Under the pieces are notes generated by a model. It did not search any database. It saw nothing but the letters and a program-made list of their open reading frames with translations, and was not told where the DNA came from. A stretch of 63,560 nucleotides of DNA from a virus, in IMG/VR virus record IMGVR_UViG_3300030382_003361, positions 1-63,560 of that record; one strand, given 5' to 3'. A program made the translations under genes and the position numbers. Positions 22,108 to 29,888 of this stretch are shown here, in pieces; within the stretch, counting starts at the first letter, position 1, and each line of letters opens with the position of its first letter.

Positions 22108-22276
22108 CGATATCCCTATTAAAAAATCCAGAGGATTAGGGGATACGATAGAGAAATTTACTCAAGCAACAGGAATAAAAAAAGCAGTCGAAACCGTGGC
22201 GAAAGCCACGGGAGGCGGCTGCGGATGTAATAAACGTAGGGATTCGTTAAATAGAACGTTCCCTTATAATAAATAA
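22088..22276 (+). CDS. Small protein with CxC-NKRR-FPY tail
   Basis: This 62-residue protein is helical up to about residue 42 and ends ATGGGCGCNKRRDSLNRTFP. The GCGC-x-KRR and the final FPY are conserved in short virion-linked proteins of many phages, as I recall them. The paired cysteines may bind zinc. The role is unknown. Confidence 0.65.
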   Translation: MKRTRVDDIPIKKSRGLGDTIEKFTQATGIKKAVETVAKATGGGCGCNKRRDSLNRTFPYNK

Positions 22277-22282
22277 ATAATT

Positions 22283-22765
22283 ATGGCATATCAAAAACTC
22301 CAAGTCGGCAAAGGGTTAGCAGTAATACTTTCAGACACAGTAAAAATACCTGACCCCTCAACACAAGTGTTAAGCGGAACAGCAAATTTTAGTGTGGCCA
22401 GTACATTAACAGATGTAGGCACAACCTTTTTAACAGCAGGTATTCAAGAAAATGCTATTGTATATAATACAACAGCAGGTATAGCTTATTATGTAACAGC
22501 GATTACAGATGATCTAAACCTTGCTTTATCTCCAGCTACAACCGGAGGTGCATCTGATGATTATGTTATATATAATGCGCCCTCTAACGGAAATGTTTTA
22601 TATGTAGGCGGTGCAGGAATTGTTTCAGTAATAATGGCAGGCGATAAAGACTCTGGTGTTACTACTGATTTTGCAGGCGTTCCAGCAGGAGCGTTTTTAC
22701 CTATTCAAGCAGTACAAGTAGCTACAACTACTACTACAGCGACTGACATTGTAGCACTTTGGTAA
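22283..22765 (+). CDS. Virion beta-domain protein (ALW-terminated)
   Basis: The 160-residue protein begins MAYQKLQVGKGLAVILSD and ends TATDIVALW, a frame known from marine phage virion proteins. Residues 31-98 form an inserted beta-domain (SGTANFS...VTAITDDLNLALS...YVIYN). The same domain recurs in the capsid, connector, nozzle and adhesin proteins of this genome. It is likely a decoration or spike protein on the capsid or tail. Confidence 0.72.
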   Translation: MAYQKLQVGKGLAVILSDTVKIPDPSTQVLSGTANFSVASTLTDVGTTFLTAGIQENAIVYNTTAGIAYYVTAITDDLNLALSPATTGGASDDYVIYNAPSNGNVLYVGGAGIVSVIMAGDKDSGVTTDFAGVPAGAFLPIQAVQVATTTTTATDIVALW

Positions 22766-22766
22766 T

Positions 22767-23960
22767 ATGCCTACAGGAATTGGAATCGGAATAGGAGGAG
22801 ATGTATTTAACACATTCCCAGGTGGTGGTGGTGGTGTTTCCGGTAGTCTGTACTCTGTTCGATTCGATGGCGGGACTCAAGAATTAAATTATACCGGAGG
22901 GATTCCTGTAATGGGAACATCGGGCACTGGAGATTGGACTGTCTCCTTTTGGTTTAAAGCGGTGCAAATAGCAACCGGTACTAATCAGCGAATTTTGTTT
23001 TTTCAAGGAACAGGGATGAATATCACCTGGTATCTCACCTCGACAGGACTTTTACAAGCAGGAGGGGCGTGGAACGATAGTTCTGTCTATTCTTTTTCAG
23101 ACGGCACCTGGTATAACGTTACCTATGTGGCAGACCGAAGTAATTCCTTGGGAGCCCCTACCGCTCGCGGATACTATTGGGTTGATGGGGTAATGACTGA
23201 CTACAAAGATATATCAGCTTCTACCGGAGCATTTCCTACTACCGGTAGTCAAACTATTATAGGAAATAATCCGAGCGGAATACAAGCTTTTGATGGGTGG
23301 GTAGATGAAGTGTCTATCTGGAATGGAACTCTCAGTGACGCGCGGGTAATAGATATTTATAATGGAGGCTCTCCAGTTGACCTTTATGGGCAGTCTGGAT
23401 TGAATCATTATTGGAGAATGGGTGATCCTAATGGCCCGGCTTCTTACCCCACAATTGTAGATGCGGCTTATCCGGCCTTAGGTTCTGAGCTTCTCTTAAA
23501 TACAGATTTTAGTGCGGGCGCTACTTATTGGTCAGGCAATCCCGCGCTGCCCTCCAGTTGGACTATTACAACTCAAGCAAATTATGATGGAGTAACAGGC
23601 GGACAGGAATTAATACAGAGGTTCTCAGACCAGATACCGGCAGGAACACCTCTTACAGCAGGTACAACAGTAAAGGTTGAATTTGATATATCAGATGTTG
23701 AACCAGCTAAAACTGCTTATTTTAGATTAGATTACAATGGTACTCCAGACCAAATATTTGGATATACAAACTTTTCTGCAGGCAAATATACTTATTACCA
23801 TACACTAACAGCTACACTTGACAGATTATCTTTTGCTGCTATAATTACAGGTACAGGAGGTTATTTTTCAATAAACAATGTATCACTTAAAGAAGTATAC
23901 GGATTACCGTTAACGATGGTTAATCAATCAAGCGCTAACATAACCACTGATGTACCATGA
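22767..23960 (+). CDS. LamG/ConA-like lectin domain virion protein
   Basis: This 397-residue protein has a Gly-rich N-terminus and a concanavalin-A/LamG-like domain at about 25-215. In it WTVSFWFKAV, ILFFQGTGMNITWYL and FDGWVDEVSIWNGTLSDARV match the laminin-G-3 plan. A second, carbohydrate-binding-like beta domain follows from about 240. It probably binds host surface glycans. It precedes the lysis genes and ends with an ATGA overlap to the next ORF. Confidence 0.78.
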   Translation: MPTGIGIGIGGDVFNTFPGGGGGVSGSLYSVRFDGGTQELNYTGGIPVMGTSGTGDWTVSFWFKAVQIATGTNQRILFFQGTGMNITWYLTSTGLLQAGGAWNDSSVYSFSDGTWYNVTYVADRSNSLGAPTARGYYWVDGVMTDYKDISASTGAFPTTGSQTIIGNNPSGIQAFDGWVDEVSIWNGTLSDARVIDIYNGGSPVDLYGQSGLNHYWRMGDPNGPASYPTIVDAAYPALGSELLLNTDFSAGATYWSGNPALPSSWTITTQANYDGVTGGQELIQRFSDQIPAGTPLTAGTTVKVEFDISDVEPAKTAYFRLDYNGTPDQIFGYTNFSAGKYTYYHTLTATLDRLSFAAIITGTGGYFSINNVSLKEVYGLPLTMVNQSSANITTDVP

Positions 23961-24202
23961 TAACAAATGAATTAGCTACTCAATATGCGATAGCACCTAT
24001 GGATGATATAGACTTAATTGATCCTATAGAGGTATTAGGTTACAAAGACACCTGGAGAAGAAATTTAGAAGAATCAAAGCTTTTAATTGGCTTTGAAGGC
24101 CCTACGCCCGACACCTTATCCCTTTACACTATTTACTCCCATACTGACATGTTATCCCTCGTACGAGACCTCGAAGGAGGCTGGTATGAAGATAATGAAT
24201 AA
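23957..24202 (+). CDS. Unknown small acidic protein
   Basis: The 81-residue protein is acidic and partly helical (EVLGYKDTWRRNLEESKLLI). It overlaps the lectin-like gene by four bases, so its translation is coupled. It may be a chaperone or assembly partner of that fibre, as in other phages, but this is inferred from position alone. Confidence 0.6.
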   Translation: MITNELATQYAIAPMDDIDLIDPIEVLGYKDTWRRNLEESKLLIGFEGPTPDTLSLYTIYSHTDMLSLVRDLEGGWYEDNE

Positions 24203-24209
24203 AAAATCT

Positions 24210-24217
24210 TATATTTG
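24210..24217 (+). promoter_or_regulatory. TATATTTG promoter of the lysis genes
   Basis: TATATTTG matches TAnnTTTG. The predicted start falls at about the ATG at 24222, which opens a 29-codon ORF (24222-24311) overlapping the amidase start by 20 bases. It could be a leaderless upstream ORF coupled to the amidase. Confidence 0.55.
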
Positions 24218-24291
24218 CACTATGAATTGGTATCAAACAACAACGATGGTAACAGAAGTAATATACGTTCAATCTTCTACGTACCCTATAG

Positions 24292-24708
24292 ATGATGAGA
24301 GAAGTTCGTAAAATCATTATCCATTGCTCCGCGACTCGAGAAGGGCAACATATTTCTGCTGCCACTATAGATTCTTGGCATAAACAAAGAGGGTGGAAAG
24401 GAATAGGATACCATTTTGTTGTAGGCCTTGACGGGATTATGGAGTACGGACGATCCGTTGAAAAGGTAGGGGCTCACACTAAAGGATATAATAAGTCCAG
24501 TATTGGAGTATGTTATATAGGTGGGGTTGAAAAAGACGGAAAAACTCCTAAAGACACCAGAACGCCTGAGCAAAAAGACTCTCTTATTCATTTATTATCT
24601 ACATTAAAACGATTGCATCCTAATGCTATTATACATAGTCATAATAATTTTGCACATAAAGCCTGCCCTTCCTTTGACGCTACCGAAGAATATAAAGACT
24701 TAAAATAG
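24292..24708 (+). CDS. N-acetylmuramoyl-L-alanine amidase (endolysin, T7-lysozyme-like)
   Basis: This 138-residue Amidase_2/PGRP domain protein has IIIHCSATREGQ (8-19) with zinc ligand His11. HFVVGLDGIMEYGR (41-54) follows Tyr40, and AHKACPSFDA (121-130) supplies His122, Lys123 and Cys125. The K-x-C spacing matches the catalytic Lys and zinc Cys of T7 lysozyme. It cuts the amide bond between muramic acid and the peptide in the host wall. There is no signal peptide, so release relies on the holin encoded directly after it. Confidence 0.9.
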   Translation: MMREVRKIIIHCSATREGQHISAATIDSWHKQRGWKGIGYHFVVGLDGIMEYGRSVEKVGAHTKGYNKSSIGVCYIGGVEKDGKTPKDTRTPEQKDSLIHLLSTLKRLHPNAIIHSHNNFAHKACPSFDATEEYKDLK

Positions 24709-25110
24709 ATGAGTATTTTAACAGAGATATTTAGCAGTGGGGCCGAAGGATTAGTAAAAGGAGTAGGTGATGTTCTTGACGACCTAACTACAAGCAAAGA
24801 AGAAAAGTTAGCTGCCGAGCAAAAAATAAAAGAATTAATTTCCAACTATGAAGTGGAGATGGAAAAAACAGTAACCGACAGATGGAAATCTGATATGGGA
24901 TCTGATTCTTGGTTAGCTAAAAATGTTAGGCCTATGGTTCTTATATTTTTAGTGATATCTACAGTCGTTATGATTTTTATTGATGCCGGAGAAATAAAGT
25001 TTGTAGTAGAACAGAAATGGACTGATCTATTACAGATAGTGCTTATTACCGTAATAGGAGCTTATTTTGGAGGCCGCTCATTTGAGAAAATACAAAAACC
25101 TAAGAAATAA
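24709..25110 (+). CDS. Holin (GTA_holin_3TM-like)
   Basis: The 133-residue protein has a charged N-terminal helix, then DRWKSDMGSDSWLAKNVRPM (58-77) and two strong membrane helices at 75-92 and 106-122 ending in GGRSFEKIQKPKK. This is the pattern of the 3TM holin family used by gene transfer agents and many phages. The ATG follows the amidase stop without a gap, forming a lysis module. Confidence 0.8.
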   Translation: MSILTEIFSSGAEGLVKGVGDVLDDLTTSKEEKLAAEQKIKELISNYEVEMEKTVTDRWKSDMGSDSWLAKNVRPMVLIFLVISTVVMIFIDAGEIKFVVEQKWTDLLQIVLITVIGAYFGGRSFEKIQKPKK

Positions 25111-25116
25111 ATATTC

Positions 25117-25389
25117 ATGAAGAATTTAAAATACCCCCTCTTTATAATAGGGATTGGGTTTCTTGCTATTGGAATTTTTACTCTATTATGGGGCAAGGTG
25201 ACTACCGATTGGACAGGAACTACCCAAGGGGAATATGTATTTGATTCTATAAAAGCTCAAAGAGATCAGGACAGCATCGAAGCTTACTTAAAATGTTGGT
25301 ATGAACTATCTGATACTAATAGTAATGGAGAGATAGATGATACGGAGCATTTATGGGAAGGAGATAACGGAGAAACATTTTACGAGTAA
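25117..25389 (+). CDS. Single-pass membrane protein with EF-hand-like loop
   Basis: The 90-residue protein has an N-terminal membrane helix (YPLFIIGIGFLAIGIFTLLW, 6-25). The acidic soluble tail includes DTNSNGEIDDTE, a fair match to a calcium-binding EF-hand loop. It directly follows the holin and may be a spanin-like or lysis-control protein. No lipobox partner is seen nearby. Confidence 0.55.
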   Translation: MKNLKYPLFIIGIGFLAIGIFTLLWGKVTTDWTGTTQGEYVFDSIKAQRDQDSIEAYLKCWYELSDTNSNGEIDDTEHLWEGDNGETFYE

Positions 25390-25419
25390 AGGAAGTAAAA
25401 TACATTTCATAAGTTTTCT

Positions 25420-25427
25420 TATCTTTG
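25420..25427 (+). promoter_or_regulatory. TATCTTTG promoter of the fibre operon
   Basis: TATCTTTG ends 25 bases before the ATG at 25453 and lies in the only sizeable gap between lysis and fibre genes. Confidence 0.7.
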
Positions 25428-25452
25428 CAGTTATTAACTTAACTTAAATACA

Positions 25453-25710
25453 ATGACAAAAACAATTGAAAAAAAAGAACTGGAGTCTCTGCAAAATTTG
25501 AACGCAGAATTTAATAAGATTAAAACCCAATTAGGGGATTTATCTTTACAGAAGCATAACTTATGTTTGAAGGTAGAACAAATTAAAGGAGAGTTTCAAG
25601 TTTTAGAAAAAGACTTAATGGAGAAGTACGGAGTAGACTCTGTAATTAACCTGGAAACCGGAGAAGTAAAAGAAAAAGAAAAAGAACCCGTAGATGGCAA
25701 AGATAAATAA
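25453..25710 (+). CDS. Small coiled-coil protein
   Basis: The 85-residue protein is a helical coiled coil (LNAEFNKIKTQLGDLSLQKH) followed by a short Lys/Glu tail. Similar proteins occur next to virion genes in other phages. Its end overlaps the next start by 17 bases, so it is coupled to the fibre gene and may help its assembly. Confidence 0.62.
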   Translation: MTKTIEKKELESLQNLNAEFNKIKTQLGDLSLQKHNLCLKVEQIKGEFQVLEKDLMEKYGVDSVINLETGEVKEKEKEPVDGKDK

Positions 25711-26218
25711 CACCACCGTATATCCCAATGTACTACCGACAGCTAATGACTATGTGGTATTAACGGATGTTAATGATTCAGATCAAACTAAGACAGCGAC
25801 AGTTGCTGACTTTCAGTTATTTTTTGGAATTACAACATTAGAGGTAACTTTAACATCTACTCAGCTTTTAAACTCTTTTACCAACCCTGTTACTTTAGTT
25901 CCAGCTCAAGGAGCAGGGACATATATCATCCCTCAAGGACAAATGGTCTCTAAGGTTAATTATGGAACAGTAGCTTATGATTTTGGAGGTGATGTGTGGC
26001 TTGGACCTGCACTGGGAGGAGGGATATATTATTTTGCGTGGAATCAGAATTTCATGAATTGGGCATCATCTATAATCTTGGCAGGGCCGATAGGCATTTC
26101 CAGCCAGATGTTAATTGGCGCAGAAAATACAGATTTACTATTTTTTAGCGGAGCTAACCCTACTGTAGGAGATGGAACTTTGGACTTAAGCTTTCAATAT
26201 AAAGTAATAACAATATAA
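25694..26218 (+). CDS. Short fibre/virion protein with shared N-terminal anchor
   Basis: The first 35 or so residues of this 174-residue protein (MAKINNTTVYPNVLPTANDY...) closely match the start of the next gene (MAKIENTTVYPTVLPTADDL...). Residues from about 50 onward form a separate beta-rich domain containing LVPAQGAGTYIIPQGQMVSK. The shared N-terminus is probably the virion attachment part and the C-terminus a variable binding head. Two proteins would then compete for, or share, one attachment site. Confidence 0.68.
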   Translation: MAKINNTTVYPNVLPTANDYVVLTDVNDSDQTKTATVADFQLFFGITTLEVTLTSTQLLNSFTNPVTLVPAQGAGTYIIPQGQMVSKVNYGTVAYDFGGDVWLGPALGGGIYYFAWNQNFMNWASSIILAGPIGISSQMLIGAENTDLLFFSGANPTVGDGTLDLSFQYKVITI

Positions 26219-26221
26219 GAA

Positions 26222-28504
26222 ATGGCAAAAATTGAAAATACCACCGTCTATCCTACCGTCTTACCCACGGCTGACGATTTACTGATAGCCACTGATACAA
26301 GTGATGATAATAAGACGGTTACATTTTTAGTTAGTAGTCTTATCGCTCCTTCATCTACACTGCAAGGACTGCAATCTGTTTTAGATACTGGAAATATTGC
26401 TACTCAAACTATGGATTTGACTGGGGATATTAATTTATTAGGAGGTCCAGGTGTTGGATTCCTTGAAACTTGTCAAATTAAATTAGGAGGTAGTTATGGA
26501 GCGGCTGGACAGGTAGTAACTTCACAAGGAGCAGGTTCTTGTGCAATATGGTCTACCCCATCAGCAACATCATGTTGTAGTTTAGATGCCACATTAACAG
26601 TAGGGAATACTTCTTCCCAAGATATTGTACTCGTTAGTAGTCAATTCCAGACAGGAGGAGCGGGAGGAGGTGTGCAGATTACTGGGCCAGCCAGTCTGGT
26701 AAATACAGGGATAAGCATATTTAGCAATACAGTTAGCTTGGTAGGAACAGCTTTAAATTTTGATGCTACTGCGCAAATTAATGATGGTGCGGGTTCAACT
26801 GGTGGAATAGGAGATATCCTAACTGCTACCGCTACAGGAGTTGAGTGGTCAAGCACAATTCCATCGTCATTATGTTGTAATTTACAAGACACTTTAACTT
26901 CAGGTAATACAGCGACAGGGATTGGTATATCAATGACCGCCACATCCCCATTAACATTGGATGCTACGTCAAATATTACCTCATCAGGAACAAACACATG
27001 GAACGGAACAAATACATTTACTGCAGACATTGAAGTAGACGGCACTCTTGAAGACGGCTTAGGGTCGGCTGGCGTTGCGGGTATGGTACTTAGTTCTACA
27101 GGAACTGCAGTAGAGTGGGTTTCAGTAGCGTCTTTAGCGTGCTGTGATTTAGAAGATACTTTAACTGCAGGAAATACAGCAGTTAACAATATGGGATTAA
27201 CAGGAACTCTTACGGTAACCGGTTCGGTTGTGTTAGGATCATCTACTTTAAGCGCTTCAGGTTCAGTAGGAGCGGCGGGGCAAATACTATCTTCTACAGG
27301 TACGGCTACCCAATGGATAAATGCTTCTGCTTTATGCTGTAACTTACAAGACACTTTAGATGTTGGAAATAGCGCCAACCAAAATATAACTCTAACTACT
27401 GCTGGTAACACGATTACCGCACCGTTAGTTGATCCCGACCAAATTGTAGATACTGCAGGAGGAACAGGATTAGCGGGAGAGATTTTAAGCTCTACCGGAG
27501 CAGGTTTAGCATGGATTTCCAGTAGCGCTGCATATAACTGGACGGTAAAAGACGACGCCTCTTTATTAGACGTGGTAAATAGCGGAGATACTTTACTCAT
27601 ATCCGGAGGGACAGGTTTAACATCTGCTTTAACAAACGGAGGAACAAATGTTCCAAGGATGACATTAGATTTAGATGATACAGCGGTAACACCAGGATCT
27701 TATACTAATACTGATCTCACCGTAGACGCTCAAGGAAGAATTACAGCGGCAGCCAATGGAACAGGAGGAGGAGCTGTCACATCGGTGTCGGCTGGAGCTC
27801 CTGGAACAAGTACAGGAACGCCTTTAACTATCACTCCTACCACCGGGGTTGTAGTGGCTACATCCAATGCTTATGCAGGAACAACTAACGTAGGACATGT
27901 ACCACCAGGCGGAACAGCAGCAACATTTTTAAGAGGAGACGCGACATGGCAGTTGCCTCCCGCCGCCCCGAGTATTCTTAATGTAGAAAAACAATTCTAT
28001 TGTGCAGAATCTACAGATTTTAGCACCAGTGTTCACTGGACATGGCATGACCAAATAAATATCGACGCTCCCTCTACCAAAGTAGACCAGCCAGTTCCAG
28101 ATATAGCGTCTATATCAGCAAGAAATGCCTCTTTTGGAGCGGTATATATTAATCCTGATACCGCGGATTGTGAAGCAGCGAGTTGTGCGAAAGTTTTATG
28201 TTCTGTTAAATATGTACTCTCTACTACCGAGGCCGTTACAATAAATCTATACAAGATAGATTTTTGTCCAGGAGGCGTAGAACCTTGGCCTTATACAGCA
28301 GCTGTACTTGCAAACTCATGTAATTTTGCTGCAGGAGTCGACCACGAATTAGTATGTTGTAATGGAGTAAATTTTAATACACCGTCTGCTCAACTACTAA
28401 ATCCAGGAGAGGGGTATATCATGACTATGAGTGCTTTTGGAGCAGCCTCAACCATAGTGCATGGAAACTTCAGCCTCCAAATGATTACTCAAGATTGCAC
28501 TTAG
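26222..28504 (+). CDS. Tail fibre with tandem di-cysteine repeats
   Basis: This 760-residue protein has the same N-terminal anchor as its neighbour. At least four repeats follow, each opening with CC and a form of DTLTxGNT (CCSLDATLTVGNT, CCNLQDTLTSGNT, CCDLEDTLTAGNT, CCNLQDTLDVGNS) and ending near GQILSSTGTATQW. A cysteine-free first copy lies near residue 47. A Gly/Thr-rich fibre segment with TFLRGDATWQLP and a Cys-rich C-terminal head follow. It is likely a trimeric receptor-binding fibre. The paired cysteines are unusual and may bind metal or form disulfides. Confidence 0.75.
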   Translation: MAKIENTTVYPTVLPTADDLLIATDTSDDNKTVTFLVSSLIAPSSTLQGLQSVLDTGNIATQTMDLTGDINLLGGPGVGFLETCQIKLGGSYGAAGQVVTSQGAGSCAIWSTPSATSCCSLDATLTVGNTSSQDIVLVSSQFQTGGAGGGVQITGPASLVNTGISIFSNTVSLVGTALNFDATAQINDGAGSTGGIGDILTATATGVEWSSTIPSSLCCNLQDTLTSGNTATGIGISMTATSPLTLDATSNITSSGTNTWNGTNTFTADIEVDGTLEDGLGSAGVAGMVLSSTGTAVEWVSVASLACCDLEDTLTAGNTAVNNMGLTGTLTVTGSVVLGSSTLSASGSVGAAGQILSSTGTATQWINASALCCNLQDTLDVGNSANQNITLTTAGNTITAPLVDPDQIVDTAGGTGLAGEILSSTGAGLAWISSSAAYNWTVKDDASLLDVVNSGDTLLISGGTGLTSALTNGGTNVPRMTLDLDDTAVTPGSYTNTDLTVDAQGRITAAANGTGGGAVTSVSAGAPGTSTGTPLTITPTTGVVVATSNAYAGTTNVGHVPPGGTAATFLRGDATWQLPPAAPSILNVEKQFYCAESTDFSTSVHWTWHDQINIDAPSTKVDQPVPDIASISARNASFGAVYINPDTADCEAASCAKVLCSVKYVLSTTEAVTINLYKIDFCPGGVEPWPYTAAVLANSCNFAAGVDHELVCCNGVNFNTPSAQLLNPGEGYIMTMSAFGAASTIVHGNFSLQMITQDCT

Positions 28505-28528
28505 AATAATAAATAAAAATAAAATGAA

Positions 28529-28747
28529 ATGGACATTAGAAAAATATCAATTGGAGCAGATTATAAATCTGGAGCTATGCACTACATTGTAGGGCAAGAT
28601 GTTTTAGGAGGCGCATACCAAATTCATCTAATTCAAGCTCAAGATAATTCCTATAAAATTTGGGTAGAAAAAAATAAAGAAGTCTTTGTATGGAAAGAGT
28701 TCTTATGTACACTTCCTATCTCTGTAGAGTATAATATAAATTTTTAG
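28529..28747 (+). CDS. Conserved marine-phage protein (DIRKISIGADYK type)
   Basis: The 72-residue beta-rich protein begins MDIRKISIGADYKSGAMHYI and ends VEYNINF. I recognise this pattern from T4-like cyanophages, where it is annotated hypothetical. The stop overlaps the GTG start of the next gene by one base, so it belongs to the GroES-like/oxygenase/halogenase cassette. The function is unknown. Confidence 0.68.
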   Translation: MDIRKISIGADYKSGAMHYIVGQDVLGGAYQIHLIQAQDNSYKIWVEKNKEVFVWKEFLCTLPISVEYNINF

Positions 28748-29310
28748 TGAGGTCTCCTTTTAATTTTATCGTCACCCCGGTTAACGAGCGTAGATATGAT
28801 AATATAAAAAAAATTGAAGGAGTAGATTTTATTACCAGTGTTTCTGAAGAAGACCATACCGCTTCAAATAGATTCGCGCAGGTAAAAGAACTCCCTATTA
28901 ATTATACCGGTCCTATACAAAAAGGAGATATTTTAGTGGTACATCATAATGTATTTAAGTTTTACAATGACATGCAGGGGAGACAACAAAGTGGCAGAAG
29001 TTTCTTTAAAGATGATTTGTTTTTGGTAGACGAACATCAGTTTTTTCTGTACAAAAATCAAGACGCATGGAAGGCTCACGGCAAATATTGTTTTATTATC
29101 CCGGGAGACATTAAAGAATCTTATCTTAGCAAGCCAGGAACAGAAGAGCCGTTATTTGGGACAATTAAATATATTAACCAAGAATTAATAGACTTAGGAT
29201 TAAAAGAAGGAGATGAAGTCTCTTATCAGCCCGATAGTGAATATCCTTTTGTGATAGACGAAGAAAAGCTTTATCGCATGTATACAGATAATATAACTTT
29301 TCTCGTATGA
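28747..29310 (+). CDS. GroES-fold-like conserved phage protein
   Basis: This 187-residue protein has a GTG start. Its pattern (SPFNFIVTPVNERRYDN, GDILVVHHNVFKFYNDM, FFKDDLFLVDEHQFFLYK) is known from cyanophages. The C-terminal LKEGDEVSYQPDSEYPFVID followed by EEKLYRMYTDNITFLV resembles the final half of GroES. The early GDILVVHH resembles the GD-V strand. I therefore suspect one or two Cpn10-like folds, without certainty. It overlaps the oxygenase gene by four bases. Confidence 0.55.
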   Translation: MRSPFNFIVTPVNERRYDNIKKIEGVDFITSVSEEDHTASNRFAQVKELPINYTGPIQKGDILVVHHNVFKFYNDMQGRQQSGRSFFKDDLFLVDEHQFFLYKNQDAWKAHGKYCFIIPGDIKESYLSKPGTEEPLFGTIKYINQELIDLGLKEGDEVSYQPDSEYPFVIDEEKLYRMYTDNITFLV

Positions 29311-29888
29311 TATATATAATAGACAATTTTATAGATACAGAACTCTTTGGAATTGCAAAACAATATTTAGATAAAGGGAAATTTGTAAAACATACATCAG
29401 GAGGAAAAAATTTTTATATTCAAGAGTCTCCCGCGACTTTTAACAGTTATGTTTTAAGAAAATTAGAAGCTATAGAAGGGTCAGAGGTAGAAAATATACT
29501 AAGTTTCTTTCGGGTATCTACTGACCAATTAGATACCAGTTGGAGAATACATTCCGATCTAAACATAAAAGGAGATCGTCCGGACAGAGCAATTGTCCTA
29601 TATATGTCTCCCCGGGAGAAAGAAGAATTGCACGGAACAGCTTTATGGGAGCATCAGATATACGGGAGAGAACTTCCTCCCGCTATTACGGACGAGGATT
29701 ATGATAGTATGATAAAAATAGATGCGGAAAATATAGATATGTGGAGATTAAGTACGGTTATAGGATATCACCAAAATAGAGTAGTTTCTTACCCCGCCTC
29801 TTACTTTCATAGTAAATATCCTAATAAATCATGGGCCGGAGGAAGAGAAGTTTTTGTAATGTTTTATAAATATAAAAAAACTAAATGA
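29307..29888 (+). CDS. 2-oxoglutarate/Fe(II)-dependent oxygenase
   Basis: This 193-residue protein contains WRIHSDLNIKG with the His82-x-Asp84 pair, a second histidine in YFHSKYPNKSW (His168) and Arg180 in GGREVFVMFY. This is the HxD...H facial triad plus the 2-oxoglutarate arginine. It should hydroxylate or otherwise oxidise a substrate that cannot be read from the sequence. It overlaps both the GroES-like gene (4 bases) and the halogenase gene (4 bases). Related oxygenases of the DUF6445 type often sit beside tryptophan halogenases, which supports a joint reaction. Confidence 0.82.
   Translation: MIYIIDNFIDTELFGIAKQYLDKGKFVKHTSGGKNFYIQESPATFNSYVLRKLEAIEGSEVENILSFFRVSTDQLDTSWRIHSDLNIKGDRPDRAIVLYMSPREKEELHGTALWEHQIYGRELPPAITDEDYDSMIKIDAENIDMWRLSTVIGYHQNRVVSYPASYFHSKYPNKSWAGGREVFVMFYKYKKTK

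Noticed and set aside
24087-24311. 74-codon ORF starting at 24087
   Set aside because: Most of it lies inside the gene at 23957-24202 in another frame. Only its end, from 24222, could be real as an upstream ORF.
26641-27600. 319-codon ORF on the minus strand
   Set aside because: It is a shadow of the repeat-rich fibre gene on the plus strand, which has anchor homology and protein-like repeats.
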